A stretch of DNA of 64,000 nt. It comes from an uncultured Winogradskyella sp. (lineage in GTDB: Bacteria > Bacteroidota > Bacteroidia > Flavobacteriales > Flavobacteriaceae). A program made the position numbers and the translations under genes. The number at the start of each line of letters is the position of its first letter. Position 1 is the stretch's first letter. Below the pieces are notes generated by a model. The model was not told where the DNA came from and did not search any database. It worked only from the letters and a program-made list of their open reading frames with translations. The stretch spans positions 62,001-126,000 of the forward strand of contig NZ_CANMIW010000006.1 in assembly GCF_947498005.1 (NCBI RefSeq), in the 5' to 3' direction. Positions 25,123 to 35,299 of this stretch are shown one piece after another.

Positions 25123-26454
25123 TTATTCCGCATTATCCAAAAAATCTTTTACGCGTTCTGTTAATTTATCTAAGAATGAACGACGCTCTCTTGTTGGTTC
25201 CTCTGGTTTAACTTCAACCTCTGGTTCCTCTACTTCTTCTGCTATATTCTCAATAATCAACTCTTCTTCTATTGCTTCTGCTTTTTTACGTTCTTGACGT
25301 TTTAAACCGTCCATCACTAAACCTACAGCTGTTGCATAAAGTGGACTTGCTATATCTTCATCACTATCGCCTGCTAAATGCTCATTTGGATAGCCAATTC
25401 TAGTATCCATACCTGTAATATATTCTACTAATTGCTTTAGGTGCTTTAATTGGCTTCCTCCACCAGTTAAAACAATACCACCAATAAGTTTTTTCTTTTG
25501 CTCCTCGTGACCGTAATTTTTTATTTCAACAAAAACTTGCTCAATAATTTCCACAACTCTAGCGTGGATAATTTTAGACAAATTCTTTAATGTGATCTCT
25601 TTTGGCTCTCTTCCTCTTAATCCAGGAATAGATACAATCTCATTATCCTTATTTTCTCCTGGCCATGCTGACCCAAACTTCACTTTTAAAAGCTCAGCTT
25701 GTTTTTCGATTATTGAACAGCCTTCTTTGATATCTTCAGTAATTACATTTCCACCAAAAGGAATTACAGCTGTATGACGAATAATACCATCTTTAAAAAC
25801 AGCCAAATCCGTTGTTCCACCTCCTATATCAATTAATGCTACACCAGCTTCTTTTTCTTCTCTGCTTAACACTGCATTTGCAGACGCTAAAGGTTCTAAA
25901 GTGATGCCTTCTAATTCTAAACCAGAACTTTTAATACATCTTCCTATATTTCTGATAGATGATACTTGACCTACAACCACGTGAAAATTAGCTTCTAATC
26001 GTCCACCGTACATCCCTATTGGTTCTGTAATTTCGGCTTGACCATCAATCTTAAATTCTTGAGGTAATACATGAATAATTTCTTCACCTGGAAGCATTAC
26101 TAATTTGTGCACCTGATTGATTAAACGATCAATATCATCTTCATCAATAACGATATCAGAATTTGGACGCGTTATGTAATCGCTATGTTGTAAACTACGT
26201 ATATGCTGACCAGCAATACCAACCGTTACTTCTTCAATTTTCTCTGCAGCTGCTGCTTCAGCCTCTTGAACCGCTTGTTGTATAGACTGAATCGTTTGGG
26301 TAATATTATTTACCACACCACGATGCACTCCCATACTTTTAGCCTTACCTAAGCCTAAAATCTCAACTTTATCATACTCGTTTTTACGACCAATCATGGC
26401 CACAATTTTTGTGGTTCCTATATCTAGACCTACCGAAATGTTTTGTTTGTCCAT
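25123..26454 (-). CDS. ftsA: Cell division protein FtsA
   Basis: A 443-residue actin-like ATPase that tethers FtsZ to the membrane. N-terminal phosphate-1 motif GLDIGTTKIVAMIG (8-21), SHS2-type insert, ALIDIGGGTTDLAVF (phosphate 2) and IVLTGGGSQLK. After an acidic, Pro-rich stretch the protein ends with an amphipathic helix (SFLDKLTERVKDFLDNAE), which should be the membrane anchor. It starts four bases after ftsQ stops. Confidence 0.95.
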   Translation of the reverse strand: MDKQNISVGLDIGTTKIVAMIGRKNEYDKVEILGLGKAKSMGVHRGVVNNITQTIQSIQQAVQEAEAAAAEKIEEVTVGIAGQHIRSLQHSDYITRPNSDIVIDEDDIDRLINQVHKLVMLPGEEIIHVLPQEFKIDGQAEITEPIGMYGGRLEANFHVVVGQVSSIRNIGRCIKSSGLELEGITLEPLASANAVLSREEKEAGVALIDIGGGTTDLAVFKDGIIRHTAVIPFGGNVITEDIKEGCSIIEKQAELLKVKFGSAWPGENKDNEIVSIPGLRGREPKEITLKNLSKIIHARVVEIIEQVFVEIKNYGHEEQKKKLIGGIVLTGGGSQLKHLKQLVEYITGMDTRIGYPNEHLAGDSDEDIASPLYATAVGLVMDGLKRQERKKAEAIEEELIIENIAEEVEEPEVEVKPEEPTRERRSFLDKLTERVKDFLDNAE

Positions 26455-26457
26455 AGT

Positions 26458-27180
26458 TTACTTTTTGGTGCAAATCACTTGTTTATCAAATTTTAAATTC
26501 ACTACTGAATACCTATCTAAAATTTGGTCTTTAAAAGCCTTTTGGTAAAACGCTTTAAAATTGTTTATCTTTTTTTCGAGTTGATTTAAAGTTCCTATAT
26601 GAACAGTAAAATCACTTTTTCGAATTTTAAAATCGATTGTATTATCGTCGTTTTGACGAATCTCAATGACATGTTTCTTTAAGAAATCATCTTCATCTAC
26701 AATTTTTGCAAATTGAAAGACAGTTTGAAGCTTATTTTTCTTAATATTTCCAGTAACAAGTGGCACTCTTGCAGCGTAATTATAAGACAGAGGCATAAAT
26801 CCACCTTCATCATCTATATAATAAGACGCATTTGTGTTCACTCTTGCGATAGGTCGTTTCTGTTCAATTTCGGCTGAAAGTGTACCATTTACTGACATAA
26901 ACACTTCCGCCTGCTTGATCATTGGATTAGATTTCAGGGCAGATTCTAATTCATTCAAATCTATAATATCTTTAGGCTGCTTTGAAACAGGTTCTAAATT
27001 TTGTATTAACAATTTACTAACATTCGATTCTGTTATAAATAATTTGTTTTCGCCCAAGAATTTTATACTTGGTTCTCCAACAATTCTATTCTTATTTCTT
27101 TGATTTGAAAACGCAAACAAAAAACCAACCAACAGAATTAATACAATGATTTTTATGTAGTTGTAATTAATTTTCAACAT
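26458..27180 (-). CDS. ftsQ: Cell division protein FtsQ/DivIB
   Basis: A 240-residue bitopic protein: membrane segment at about residues 9-24 (IIVLILLVGFLFAFS), then a periplasmic region beginning with a degenerate POTRA domain (KLFITESNVSKLLIQ, KSNPMIKQAEVFMSVNGTLS) and the FtsQ core (PIARVNTNASYYIDDEGG). It is part of the FtsQLB divisome complex. Its start overlaps the end of murC by 14 bases, which indicates coupled translation. Confidence 0.9.
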   Translation of the reverse strand: MLKINYNYIKIIVLILLVGFLFAFSNQRNKNRIVGEPSIKFLGENKLFITESNVSKLLIQNLEPVSKQPKDIIDLNELESALKSNPMIKQAEVFMSVNGTLSAEIEQKRPIARVNTNASYYIDDEGGFMPLSYNYAARVPLVTGNIKKNKLQTVFQFAKIVDEDDFLKKHVIEIRQNDDNTIDFKIRKSDFTVHIGTLNQLEKKINNFKAFYQKAFKDQILDRYSVVNLKFDKQVICTKK

Positions 27181-28573
27181 AGAACGCTTCTTTTATATGT
27201 TTAACTTCAGCTCCTATATCTCCTGCTCCAATAGTTAACACAACTTGAGCATCAGATTTATTAATTTCATTAATTATTTCTGATTTTTGAATTAGTTTTT
27301 TATTCGAGTTTTCAATCTTTTCTAAAAGCCATTTTGAGGTTATACCTTCAATTGGTAATTCTCTTGCAGGATAAATATCTAACAACAATAATTCATCGAA
27401 TTTTGAAAGACTTTCTGCAAATCCATCTACAAAATCTTGTGTTCTGCTGAATAAATGCGGTTGAAAAACTGCCAACACCTTTTTACCTGGATACATTTCT
27501 CTTACCGCTTGATGCACTGCTTTAATTTCTTCAGGATGATGCGCATAATCATCTATAAAAACAAAATCACTGGTTTTTATCTGATATGTAAATCTGCGTT
27601 TTACACCCTTATAAGTTTCTAAGCCTATAGCCAAATCGTTATAAGAACAACCATACTCAACAGCCATAGCTAATGCAATAATGGCATTAGATAAATTGTG
27701 CCTTCCTGGCAAACTAAATTTGAAACCTTTTTGAATGCCTTTTGGTGTTTTTACATCAAAAATATAGCTGCCATTTTCTATTGAAATGTTCTGAGCACTA
27801 TAATCTGAATCATCTTCAATACCATAAGTAATGCCATTTAACGGCAATCCATTTTTTACAAACAGCTTTCCGTTAGGCTTTATACAATCTGTAAAATCTT
27901 TAAACGTTTTTACGAGCTCTTCTGCATTTCCGTAAATATCTAAATGGTCTGCATCCATTGACGTGATGCATGCCAAATCTGGCGATAAGGTTAAAAACGA
28001 ACGGTCAAATTCATCTGCCTCCACAACTGTAACGTTTGTTCCGTTAAGAATTAAATTAGAATTATAATTCTCACTAATGCCACCTAAAAAAGCCGTAACA
28101 GGTACATTACATGTATTTAATAAATGACCTAAAATACTTGTCGTTGTTGTTTTACCATGCGTACCAGCAACTGCCAAACAAACGGTTTGCTTTGTGATTT
28201 CACCTAAAACTGCTGAACGTTTTAAAACACTGAAACCATTATCTTTAAAATAATTAAATTCCGAATGACTTTTAGGAATCGCAGGTGTATAAACCACCAA
28301 TGTGTTTTCAGGATTTAAAAATTCTGAATCAATGTGTTCTATGTTATCTTCAAAATGAATCTGAACACCTAAAGCTTCAAGCGCCTTAGTGATTTCACTT
28401 GGTGTTTTGTCATAACCAGCTACTTGCTTACCGTTAGCCACAAAATAGCGCGCAATCGCACTCATTCCGATGCCTCCTATGCCAATGAAATAAACACTAG
28501 AAGCCCATCCCAAACCCTTCCCATTAGGAAGGGCTTTTTCACGGTTGCTAATATGTTCGTTATCCATGTTCAT
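27167..28573 (-). CDS. murC: UDP-N-acetylmuramate--L-alanine ligase MurC, with N-terminal repeat-derived insert
   Basis: A 468-residue ligase adding L-Ala to UDP-MurNAc. The Rossmann start VYFIGIGGIGMSAIARYF begins only at residue 27. The ATP motif is GTHGKTTTTSILGHLL, followed by VVEADEFDRSFL and DYAHHPEEI. Residues about 12-24 (EKALPNGKGLGWA) are encoded by a copy of a short repeat (28503-28539) also found in murD and murG. MurC proteins usually begin a few residues before the GIGGIG loop, so these residues appear to be an in-frame addition. Confidence 0.94.
   Translation of the reverse strand: MNMDNEHISNREKALPNGKGLGWASSVYFIGIGGIGMSAIARYFVANGKQVAGYDKTPSEITKALEALGVQIHFEDNIEHIDSEFLNPENTLVVYTPAIPKSHSEFNYFKDNGFSVLKRSAVLGEITKQTVCLAVAGTHGKTTTTSILGHLLNTCNVPVTAFLGGISENYNSNLILNGTNVTVVEADEFDRSFLTLSPDLACITSMDADHLDIYGNAEELVKTFKDFTDCIKPNGKLFVKNGLPLNGITYGIEDDSDYSAQNISIENGSYIFDVKTPKGIQKGFKFSLPGRHNLSNAIIALAMAVEYGCSYNDLAIGLETYKGVKRRFTYQIKTSDFVFIDDYAHHPEEIKAVHQAVREMYPGKKVLAVFQPHLFSRTQDFVDGFAESLSKFDELLLLDIYPARELPIEGITSKWLLEKIENSNKKLIQKSEIINEINKSDAQVVLTIGAGDIGAEVKHIKEAFYVEN
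28503..28539 (-). repeat. Palindromic repeat inside the murC 5' coding end (family 1)
   Basis: On the coding strand it begins AAAGCCCTTCC, centres on AATGGGAAGGG and ends GGGATGGGCTT. The same order of blocks is found in murD (32456-32418, same orientation) and, inverted, at the end of murG (28617-28652). It is translated in the same frame and at the same residue range (12-24) in MurC and MurD. Confidence 0.6.
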
Positions 28574-28616
28574 TCTTATAATTCCTATTTTTGACTCTTA
28601 CATTTTGACGCGTCTC

Positions 28617-28652
28617 AGTTTCTTCCCTTAGGGAAGATTAAGATGGGCCATT
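28617..28652 (+). repeat. Palindromic repeat at the murG 3' coding end (family 1, inverted)
   Basis: On the plus strand AGTTTCTTCCCTTAGGGAAG, then ATTAAGATGGGCC, matching the coding-strand copy in murD. It supplies the last four codons (Asn-Gly-Pro-Ser) and the stop codon of murG. Confidence 0.55.
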
Positions 28653-29738
28653 TAATAATTTTTCCACCTCATCCACAATATCATTTGTGGCATTAACTAA
28701 TGCTAAGGCTTCAATATGTTTACTTAATTCTTTTTGTTTGTCTTCGTTTGAAATCAATGCAGAAAATTCATTTTGAAAATCAGCATCTAAATCTTTTTCT
28801 CGTATTAAAATCGCTGCGCCTTTATCTGCAACCGACTTTGCATTTTTTGTCTGATGGTCTTCTGCCACATTTGGCGACGGAATAAAAATGACAGGCTTAC
28901 CAACAATGCATAATTCTGAAACCGAAATTGCTCCTGCTCTAGAAATTATAACATCTGCAGCTGCATAAGCCAAATCCATTTGATTTAAAAACGCATGTAC
29001 TTGCACTCTATCTAAATCATTGTATTGTTTATACTGATTGTAATACAATTTTCCGCATTGCCATATCACTTGGATATCTTGTGTTTCAAAAAACTCAATA
29101 TTAGCTTCAATTAATTGATTGATACGTCTTGCCCCTAAACTTCCACCTAAAACTAAAAGTGTTTTTTTATTATGCTTTAACGTAAAGGCATCTTTACCTT
29201 CTATCTGTTTATTTTTTACTTCTAACAAATCCTTACGAATGGGATTTCCTGTAAGCTTTACTTTTTCCTTCGGAAAAAATCGTTCTAAACCATCATAAGC
29301 CACACAAATGGTATTCACTTTTTTTCCTAGTAACTTATTTGTGATACCAGGAAATGAATTTTGCTCTTGAATTAAACTCGGAATCCCTTTTGACGATGCC
29401 ACTTGTAACAAAGGACCACTTGCAAAGCCACCTGTTCCGATAACAGCATCTGGCTTGAATTGCTTTATGATTTTTCGAGATTTTAAAAGACTTGAAATCA
29501 ATTTAAATGGAAAGGCTAAATTCTTTAAGGTTAATTTTCTTTGAATTCCAGAAATCCACAACCCTTCAATTTTATAACCAGCTTGTGGCACTTTATCCAT
29601 TTCCATTCTATCTGAAGCACCTACAAAAAGGAACTCAGCATCTGGATAGCGCGACTTTAACTCGTCCGCAATTGCAACCGCAGGATAAATATGTCCTCCT
29701 GTCCCACCTCCTGACAATATGAATTTATATGGCTTCAA
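28638..29738 (-). CDS. murG: UDP-GlcNAc:lipid I transferase MurG
   Basis: A 366-residue membrane-associated glycosyltransferase that makes lipid II. The N-terminal Gly-rich loop [19 protein letters not shown] (9-27) binds the acceptor side. The C-terminal domain has [35 protein letters not shown] and [14 protein letters not shown]. The usual flavobacterial C-terminus (about EVEKLL) is followed here by NGPS, encoded by repeat 28617-28652. Confidence 0.95.
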   Translation of the reverse strand: MKPYKFILSGGGTGGHIYPAVAIADELKSRYPDAEFLFVGASDRMEMDKVPQAGYKIEGLWISGIQRKLTLKNLAFPFKLISSLLKSRKIIKQFKPDAVIGTGGFASGPLLQVASSKGIPSLIQEQNSFPGITNKLLGKKVNTICVAYDGLERFFPKEKVKLTGNPIRKDLLEVKNKQIEGKDAFTLKHNKKTLLVLGGSLGARRINQLIEANIEFFETQDIQVIWQCGKLYYNQYKQYNDLDRVQVHAFLNQMDLAYAAADVIISRAGAISVSELCIVGKPVIFIPSPNVAEDHQTKNAKSVADKGAAILIREKDLDADFQNEFSALISNEDKQKELSKHIEALALVNATNDIVDEVEKLLNGPS

Positions 29739-29816
29739 ATTTTAATTTCTATTTTTTTAGTCTTTTGTCTTATTTCTTTATTCTTAACTCTCTTTACTAA
29801 CCTCTTTTCTGTGTAT

Positions 29817-31007
29817 CTAAATCGCTTCGCTTAAAATGGCTAATGGATTATCTTCTGCTTCTTCTTGTTCTTTTAGCTCTTCGCGTTTAGCACTAACACT
29901 AAGAATAATTCCAATTGCCATACAGGTCATCCAAATTGATGTTCCACCACTACTAATTAATGGCAAGGTCTGACCAGTTACTGGGAATAACTCCACAGCA
30001 ACTGCCATATTAATTAAGGCTTGAAAAACGATTGGCAACCCAACACCTAAGACTAATAATTGTCCGAATATGGTATCAGACTTATGGCTTACAACCACTA
30101 TTCTAAATAAAAACCATAAATATAAAACGAGAATAAACACACCTCCCAACAAACCATATTCTTCAATAATAATAGCAAAAATAAAATCAGACGATGACTG
30201 CGGTAAAAAATTCTTTTGAATACTTTTTCCTGGTCCTAACCCTCTAATTTCGCCTGTTGCAATAGCAATTTTTGCTTTTTCAATTTGGTAATCCGCTTCC
30301 GTGTCTTCTCCGTTTGTAAAATTTTCAATTCTACTCATCCACGTGTCTACTCTATTTGGCATAGCTTCCGGGAATGCTTTTGCTACCAATATAAAAATAG
30401 TTAAGGCTGCAATACCAGATACTATCATTAACGCCAAATATTTTAATGGATAACCACCAATAAATGCCAACATCATAATCATTGTAAATATGATTGCTGT
30501 TGTTGAAAAATTAGCAGGAAGTATTAAAATTAGAATCAGAAAGATTGGTGTCCAAAGTGGTAAAATAGTTTCCTTAAATTTAATCTCTTTGTCTCTTATT
30601 TTAGACAAATATCTTGCCACATACACCATCAATACCACAGAGGCTAACGTTGATGTTTGAAAAGACATATTCACTATAGGAATCTGAATCCAACGACTTG
30701 CATTTGCACCATCAATAGTAGTGCCTTGAAGCATTGTTATTAATAACAAAACAAAAACAATAGGAATCATTACCATAGACAAGCCACGGAAATATTTGTA
30801 AGGCACCTTATGTACCCCAAACATTATAACAAAGCCCAACAACAAGTGCATAAAATGTTTAACCAACAAGGAAAATGTATTGGTATGCCCAGCATTAGCT
30901 AAGTTACTTGCAGCACTATAAACAGGCATAAATGAGAATATAGCCAACAACGCGACTATAGCCCAAATGGCTTTATCTCCTTTTATTTGTTTGAATATGT
31001 TTTGCAT
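29817..31007 (-). CDS. ftsW: Lipid II polymerase FtsW (SEDS family)
   Basis: A 396-residue SEDS protein with about ten membrane helices. Conserved pieces are GHTNTFSLLVKHFMHLLLG, DGANASRWIQIP and SSSDFIFAIIIEEYGLLGG. Near the end is NMAVAVELFPVTGQTLPLISSGGTS, with the Pro-Leu-Ile-Ser-Ser-Gly-Gly motif. Works with FtsI in septal peptidoglycan synthesis. The C-terminus is a charged cytoplasmic tail. Confidence 0.95.
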   Translation of the reverse strand: MQNIFKQIKGDKAIWAIVALLAIFSFMPVYSAASNLANAGHTNTFSLLVKHFMHLLLGFVIMFGVHKVPYKYFRGLSMVMIPIVFVLLLITMLQGTTIDGANASRWIQIPIVNMSFQTSTLASVVLMVYVARYLSKIRDKEIKFKETILPLWTPIFLILILILPANFSTTAIIFTMIMMLAFIGGYPLKYLALMIVSGIAALTIFILVAKAFPEAMPNRVDTWMSRIENFTNGEDTEADYQIEKAKIAIATGEIRGLGPGKSIQKNFLPQSSSDFIFAIIIEEYGLLGGVFILVLYLWFLFRIVVVSHKSDTIFGQLLVLGVGLPIVFQALINMAVAVELFPVTGQTLPLISSGGTSIWMTCMAIGIILSVSAKREELKEQEEAEDNPLAILSEAI

Positions 31008-31017
31008 TTTCCGCTTT

Positions 31018-31087
31018 GTCTTTCCTGCGTAGGCAGGAATCTAATTGTTTACCTTATTCTGGATTCCTGCGTTCGCAGGAATGACTA
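31018..31087. repeat. Paired palindromic repeat upstream of ftsW (family 2)
   Basis: Left arm TTTCCTGCGTAGGCAGGAAT (31021-31040) and right arm ATTCCTGCGTTCGCAGGAAT (31063-31082) are each palindromic and are inverted relative to each other, separated by an AT-rich spacer. It lies between the ftsW start and the murD stop and resembles the element at 32501-32578. The layout is that of REP-type paired hairpins. Confidence 0.75.
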
Positions 31088-31091
31088 CATT

Positions 31092-32489
31092 TTATAAATT
31101 TCTAACCGCATTTTTAAATTGACGACCTCTGTCTTCATAATTTTCGAACAAATCAAAACTAGCACACGCAGGCGACAACAACACATTATCTCCAGCATCA
31201 GCCAATTTGTATGCTATTTTCACAGCTTCACTCATATACTCCGTTTCAATAATAACATCGACCATTTTCCCAAATGCATCCATAAGCTTAGCATTATCTG
31301 TACCTAAACAAATAATCGCTTTTACTTTTTCATTTACAAACGGAAACAACTCTTTATAGTCGTTACCTTTATCTACGCCTCCAACAATCCAAACCGTTGG
31401 TGCATCCATACTTTCTAAAGCAAAATAAGTAGCATTTACATTCGTAGCTTTAGAGTCATTAATGTATTGCACCTTATTAATTTTTAGAACATTTTCTAAA
31501 CGATGCTCTACACCCTGAAAATTCTCTAAACTCTCACGTATAGTTTGCTTTCTAATTTTAAGTAAATGTGCCACAGTAGAAGCTGCCATTGCATTCTTCA
31601 CATTGTGTTTTCCTTCTAGTGCTAAATTTTCTGTTGGCATAGTGATTTTATTATTATCTATTGTTATTATTATATTGTTATTGTCTAAATATGCGCCTTG
31701 CTCCATAACTCGCGTTAATGAAAAAGGCAGTTTTTTTGATTGAATTTGATGCGTTTTCATGTATTCTAAAATAACGTCATCATCTGCATCGTAAATGAAA
31801 TAATCATCTTCTGTTTGATTTTCTACCACTCTAAATTTTGAAGCGATATAGTTTTCAAACTTATAATCGTATCTATCTAAATGGTCCGGTGTGATATTCG
31901 TTAGAATCGCAATTTTTGGTTTAAAATCGATGATATCATCCAATTGAAAACTACTAATCTCCAACACGTAGTTCTCATGACTTTTTTCTAAAATTTGCTT
32001 CGCGAAACTGTCGCCAATATTTCCAGCTAAACCAACATCTAAATCTTGATGCAACAAATGATGTGTTAACGTTGCCGTTGTGGTTTTACCATTACTTCCT
32101 GTAATTGCAACCAAAGTTGCTTCTGTAAATTTTGAAGCAAATTCAATTTCTGAAACTACTGTAATACCAGCTTCACGAATCTGTTTTATCAAAGTCACTT
32201 TATCTGGAATACCAGGACTTTTCATGATGATGTGTGCATTCAGAATTTTTGATTCCGTATGTTGTTCATCTTCAAATTCAATCTCATTATTTAAAAGAAC
32301 GTCTTTATACTTGTCTTTAATTTTCCCTTTATCGGATACAAAAACCTCGTAACCTTTTGCCTTTCCTAAAAGCGCTGTTCCTACGCCACTTTCTCCTCCA
32401 CCAAGAATTACTAATCGAAGCCCCTTCCTGAATTCTTCCCCAGAAGGGAAGGACTTCTTACTCTGCTGGTTATTTGTTGCTTCGTTCAT
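31092..32489 (-). CDS. murD: UDP-MurNAc-L-Ala--D-Glu ligase MurD, with N-terminal repeat-derived insert
   Basis: About 465 residues from the ATG at 32489. An ATG at 32507 is rejected because it lies inside the repeat at 32501-32578. The Rossmann segment RLVILGGGESGVGTALLGK starts at residue 25; the ATP motif is AITGSNGKTTTATLTHHLL, then NITPDHLDRYD and DSKATN. Residues about 12-24 (KSFPSGEEFRKGL) come from repeat 32418-32456, the same place as in MurC. It adds D-Glu to the peptidoglycan precursor. Confidence 0.93.
   Translation of the reverse strand: MNEATNNQQSKKSFPSGEEFRKGLRLVILGGGESGVGTALLGKAKGYEVFVSDKGKIKDKYKDVLLNNEIEFEDEQHTESKILNAHIIMKSPGIPDKVTLIKQIREAGITVVSEIEFASKFTEATLVAITGSNGKTTTATLTHHLLHQDLDVGLAGNIGDSFAKQILEKSHENYVLEISSFQLDDIIDFKPKIAILTNITPDHLDRYDYKFENYIASKFRVVENQTEDDYFIYDADDDVILEYMKTHQIQSKKLPFSLTRVMEQGAYLDNNNIIITIDNNKITMPTENLALEGKHNVKNAMAASTVAHLLKIRKQTIRESLENFQGVEHRLENVLKINKVQYINDSKATNVNATYFALESMDAPTVWIVGGVDKGNDYKELFPFVNEKVKAIICLGTDNAKLMDAFGKMVDVIIETEYMSEAVKIAYKLADAGDNVLLSPACASFDLFENYEDRGRQFKNAVRNL
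32418..32456 (-). repeat. Palindromic repeat inside the murD 5' coding end (family 1)
   Basis: Coding strand: AAGTCCTTCCCTTCTGGGG, then AAGAATTCAGGAAGGGGCTT. It aligns with the repeat in murC (28503-28539) and with the inverted copy at 28617-28652. It is translated as KSFPSGEEFRKGL without disturbing the frame. Confidence 0.6.
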
Positions 32490-32500
32490 TACTTTCCTTT

Positions 32501-32578
32501 TTGTCATACCTGCGTAGGCAGGAATCTACTTTTATTCTACTCTGTATTGTGGATTCCTGCCTACGCAGGAATGACAAA
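32501..32578. repeat. Paired palindromic repeat between murD and mraY (family 2)
   Basis: The arms 32501-32526 and 32553-32578 (TTGTCATACCTGCGTAGGCA at the left end; ATTCCTGCCTACGCAGGAAT at the right) form an inverted repeat of 26 bp with a single mismatch. The spacer is an AT-rich 26 bases. It fills the murD-mraY gap and covers an ATG at 32507. Confidence 0.8.
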
Positions 32579-32583
32579 CTCAT

Positions 32584-33825
32584 CTATCTAATTTTCAAGG
32601 TCACTATAGTAATTATCGCAAGTAAGATTCCTACAATCCAAAACCGCGTCACGATTTTACTCTCGTGATAACCTGATTTTTGATAGTGATGATGTAAAGG
32701 CGACATTTTAAAAATGCGTCGTCCTTCTCCAAATTTCTTTCTTGTGTATTTAAAATAACTGACTTGCAAAATGACTGATAAATTCTCTGCTAAGAATATG
32801 CCACATAGAATAGGAATTAACCATTCCTTTCTAACCGCAATAGCAATAACCGCAATAATTCCTCCTATCGTTAAACTCCCAGTATCTCCCATAAACACTT
32901 GTGCTGGATAGGTGTTATACCAAAGAAAACCAACCAATGCACCAACAAAGGCTGCAATGTAAATTGTGATTTCCTCAGCTCTTGGGATGTACATAATATC
33001 TAAGTAACCAGAAAAAACGATGTTACTAGAGACCCAAGCAAAAATCCCTAAAGTCAATACAATTATGGCCGAAGTTCCTGCTGCGAGTCCATCTATTCCA
33101 TCTGTTAGATTTGCACCATTAGATACTGCTGTGATAATAATAATGCTAACCAAAATAAATACTAGCCACGTATATTTTTCTAAACTTGGACTTATCCATG
33201 TGATTAAATCTGAATAATCAAACTCATTGTCTTTTAAAAAAGGAATCGTTGTTTTTGTTGATTTCTCTTCTGCCTTAAACAACTTAGTTGCTTGCACGTT
33301 TGGGTTCTCAGCCCTAATTTCATTTTGTTGCGCAATTGGCAACTTCTCCTTTAAGGTCACATCTTGATGAAAGAATAAGGTGGCTCCAACTATGATCCCT
33401 AATCCAACCTGACCCAAAACTTTAAATTTCCCTTTTAAGCCATCTTTATCATTTTTGAATTTCTTGATATAATCATCAATAAACCCAATGGTTCCCATCC
33501 ATAGCGTAGTAACGATTAAAAGGATGATATAAATATTTTCAAGCTTCGCTAACAACAATACAGGAATCAAAGTCGCTAGAATAATGATGATTCCACCCAT
33601 GGTTGGTGTACCAGCTTTCTCAACTTGCCCTTCTAGACCTAAATCTCTAATAGTTTCGCCTACTTGCTGTCTTTGTAAAAAACGAATAATACGCTTACCA
33701 AAAATTGTAGAAATCAACAACGACAATATAATTGCCACAGCCGCTCTAAAGGTTATGAACCCAAAAAGTGACGCTCCTGGTAATTGGAACTGTTGTTCTA
33801 AATATTCGAATAAGTAATACAGCAT
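32584..33825 (-). CDS. mraY: Phospho-MurNAc-pentapeptide transferase MraY, with extra loop
   Basis: A 413-residue membrane enzyme making lipid I. Recognised motifs: [34 protein letters not shown] with the catalytic Asp, MGDTGSL and [12 protein letters not shown] near the end. A loop of about 70 residues (around 168-215, with [19 protein letters not shown]) is absent from the E. coli enzyme of 360 residues. I recall similar loops in other flavobacteria. The gene follows murE by 13 bases. Confidence 0.95.
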   Translation of the reverse strand: MLYYLFEYLEQQFQLPGASLFGFITFRAAVAIILSLLISTIFGKRIIRFLQRQQVGETIRDLGLEGQVEKAGTPTMGGIIIILATLIPVLLLAKLENIYIILLIVTTLWMGTIGFIDDYIKKFKNDKDGLKGKFKVLGQVGLGIIVGATLFFHQDVTLKEKLPIAQQNEIRAENPNVQATKLFKAEEKSTKTTIPFLKDNEFDYSDLITWISPSLEKYTWLVFILVSIIIITAVSNGANLTDGIDGLAAGTSAIIVLTLGIFAWVSSNIVFSGYLDIMYIPRAEEITIYIAAFVGALVGFLWYNTYPAQVFMGDTGSLTIGGIIAVIAIAVRKEWLIPILCGIFLAENLSVILQVSYFKYTRKKFGEGRRIFKMSPLHHHYQKSGYHESKIVTRFWIVGILLAIITIVTLKIR

Positions 33826-33838
33826 TATTGGTTGTTGT

Positions 33839-35299
33839 TTATTGTAATTGTTTCAAATAGTCTTGAACGATTTTATAATCATCAAAATCAAAGCGTTCGC
33901 CTTTAATTTCTTGGTAATTCTCATGGCCTTTTCCAGCGATGAGAATAATATCTTTTGGTCCTGCCAATTGGCAAGCTGTTTTAATGGCTTGTTTTCTATT
34001 GGTTATAGACAATGTCTTCTTAAAATTTTGAGGCTCTACGCCTTTTTCCATATCTTCTATAATCGTTTCTGGCACTTCGCTACGTGGATTATCACTTGTA
34101 AAGATGGCTTTTGTACTTAAAGCCGAAGCGATATGCGCCATTTTTGGTCGCTTGGTTTTATCCCTATCGCCTCCACAACCTATAACCGTAATTAATTCTT
34201 CGTTTTTAGTTCTGATATCGTTTATGGTCTGCAATACGTTTTTTAAAGCATCTGGTGTGTGTGCATAATCTACAATCGCTGTAATTTTTTCATCTGAAAT
34301 AAAATATTGAAAGCGTCCTGCTACGTTTTCAAGCTCACTAATCAATCTTAAAATTTCATCTTTTTCTAAGCCTAATAATTCGGCGGTTCCGTAAATAGCC
34401 AGAATATTGTAGGCGTTAAAACTTCCTATTAAACGTGTCCATAATTCGCTATCATTCAACTTTAATAACAAACCACTGAATTCATTTTCTAAAATCTGAG
34501 CTCTATAATCCGCATAGTTTTTTAAAGCGTAAGTATATTTTTTGGCTTGCGTATTTTGAAACATAACCAAACCATTCTTATCATCGATATTAGATAATGC
34601 AAAGGCTTCCTTTGGCAATTGGTCAAAGAATTTTTTCTTTACATCTCTGTACTCAGCAAACGTTTCGTGATAATCTAAATGGTCGTGAGAGAGGTTAGTA
34701 AAAATACCACCTTCAAACTTTAAGCCTTCGGTTCTACTTTGATGAATACCGTGAGAACTAACTTCCATGAAGCAAAATTCTACACCTTCATCATTCATTA
34801 GCTGTAAATATTTATTGATAGTTAAAGAATCTGGCGTGGTATGCGTCGCTTTATACGTGGTATTATCCACCATAATTTTCACTGTAGACAATAAGCCAAC
34901 TTTATATCCTGCTTTTTTAAATAGTTGATACAGTAAACTTGATACCGTTGTCTTACCATTTGTCCCTGTAACACCAACTAGTTTTAAATTTTCAGATGGT
35001 TGACCATAGAAATTATTAGCCATAAAAGCCATCGCCTGATTAGAGTTTGCTACCTCTATATATGTGATGTCATCTTGAAGGTTTTCAGGCAATGTTTCAC
35101 AAATAATGGCTGTTGCTCCATCTTTAATCGCTCTTTCTATATAATTATGACCATCTGTAATCGTCCCAGAAATAGCCACAAAAACATCATTCGTTTTTAT
35201 TTGACGCGAATCGAATTCAATTTTGCTAACCGTAATGCTTGTACTACCAACCACTGCGTTTATTGTAACCTTGTATAATATGTCTTTTAATACCATCAT
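33839..35299 (-). CDS. murE: UDP-MurNAc-tripeptide synthetase MurE
   Basis: A 486-residue ligase adding the third amino acid. [17 protein letters not shown] is the ATP loop, followed by [35 protein letters not shown] and the Asp-Asn-Pro-Arg (TSDNPRSE) motif, which marks diaminopimelate-adding enzymes. The start ATG (35299) overlaps the TGA stop of ftsI as ATGA. A second ATG at 35296 is also possible. So meso-diaminopimelate is the expected substrate. Confidence 0.95.
   Translation of the reverse strand: MMVLKDILYKVTINAVVGSTSITVSKIEFDSRQIKTNDVFVAISGTITDGHNYIERAIKDGATAIICETLPENLQDDITYIEVANSNQAMAFMANNFYGQPSENLKLVGVTGTNGKTTVSSLLYQLFKKAGYKVGLLSTVKIMVDNTTYKATHTTPDSLTINKYLQLMNDEGVEFCFMEVSSHGIHQSRTEGLKFEGGIFTNLSHDHLDYHETFAEYRDVKKKFFDQLPKEAFALSNIDDKNGLVMFQNTQAKKYTYALKNYADYRAQILENEFSGLLLKLNDSELWTRLIGSFNAYNILAIYGTAELLGLEKDEILRLISELENVAGRFQYFISDEKITAIVDYAHTPDALKNVLQTINDIRTKNEELITVIGCGGDRDKTKRPKMAHIASALSTKAIFTSDNPRSEVPETIIEDMEKGVEPQNFKKTLSITNRKQAIKTACQLAGPKDIILIAGKGHENYQEIKGERFDFDDYKIVQDYLKQLQ

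Noticed and set aside
32490-32507. An ATG for murD 18 bases upstream of the chosen start
   Set aside because: The ATG lies within the left arm of the repeat at 32501-32578, and the ATG at 32489 gives a more normal N-terminus.
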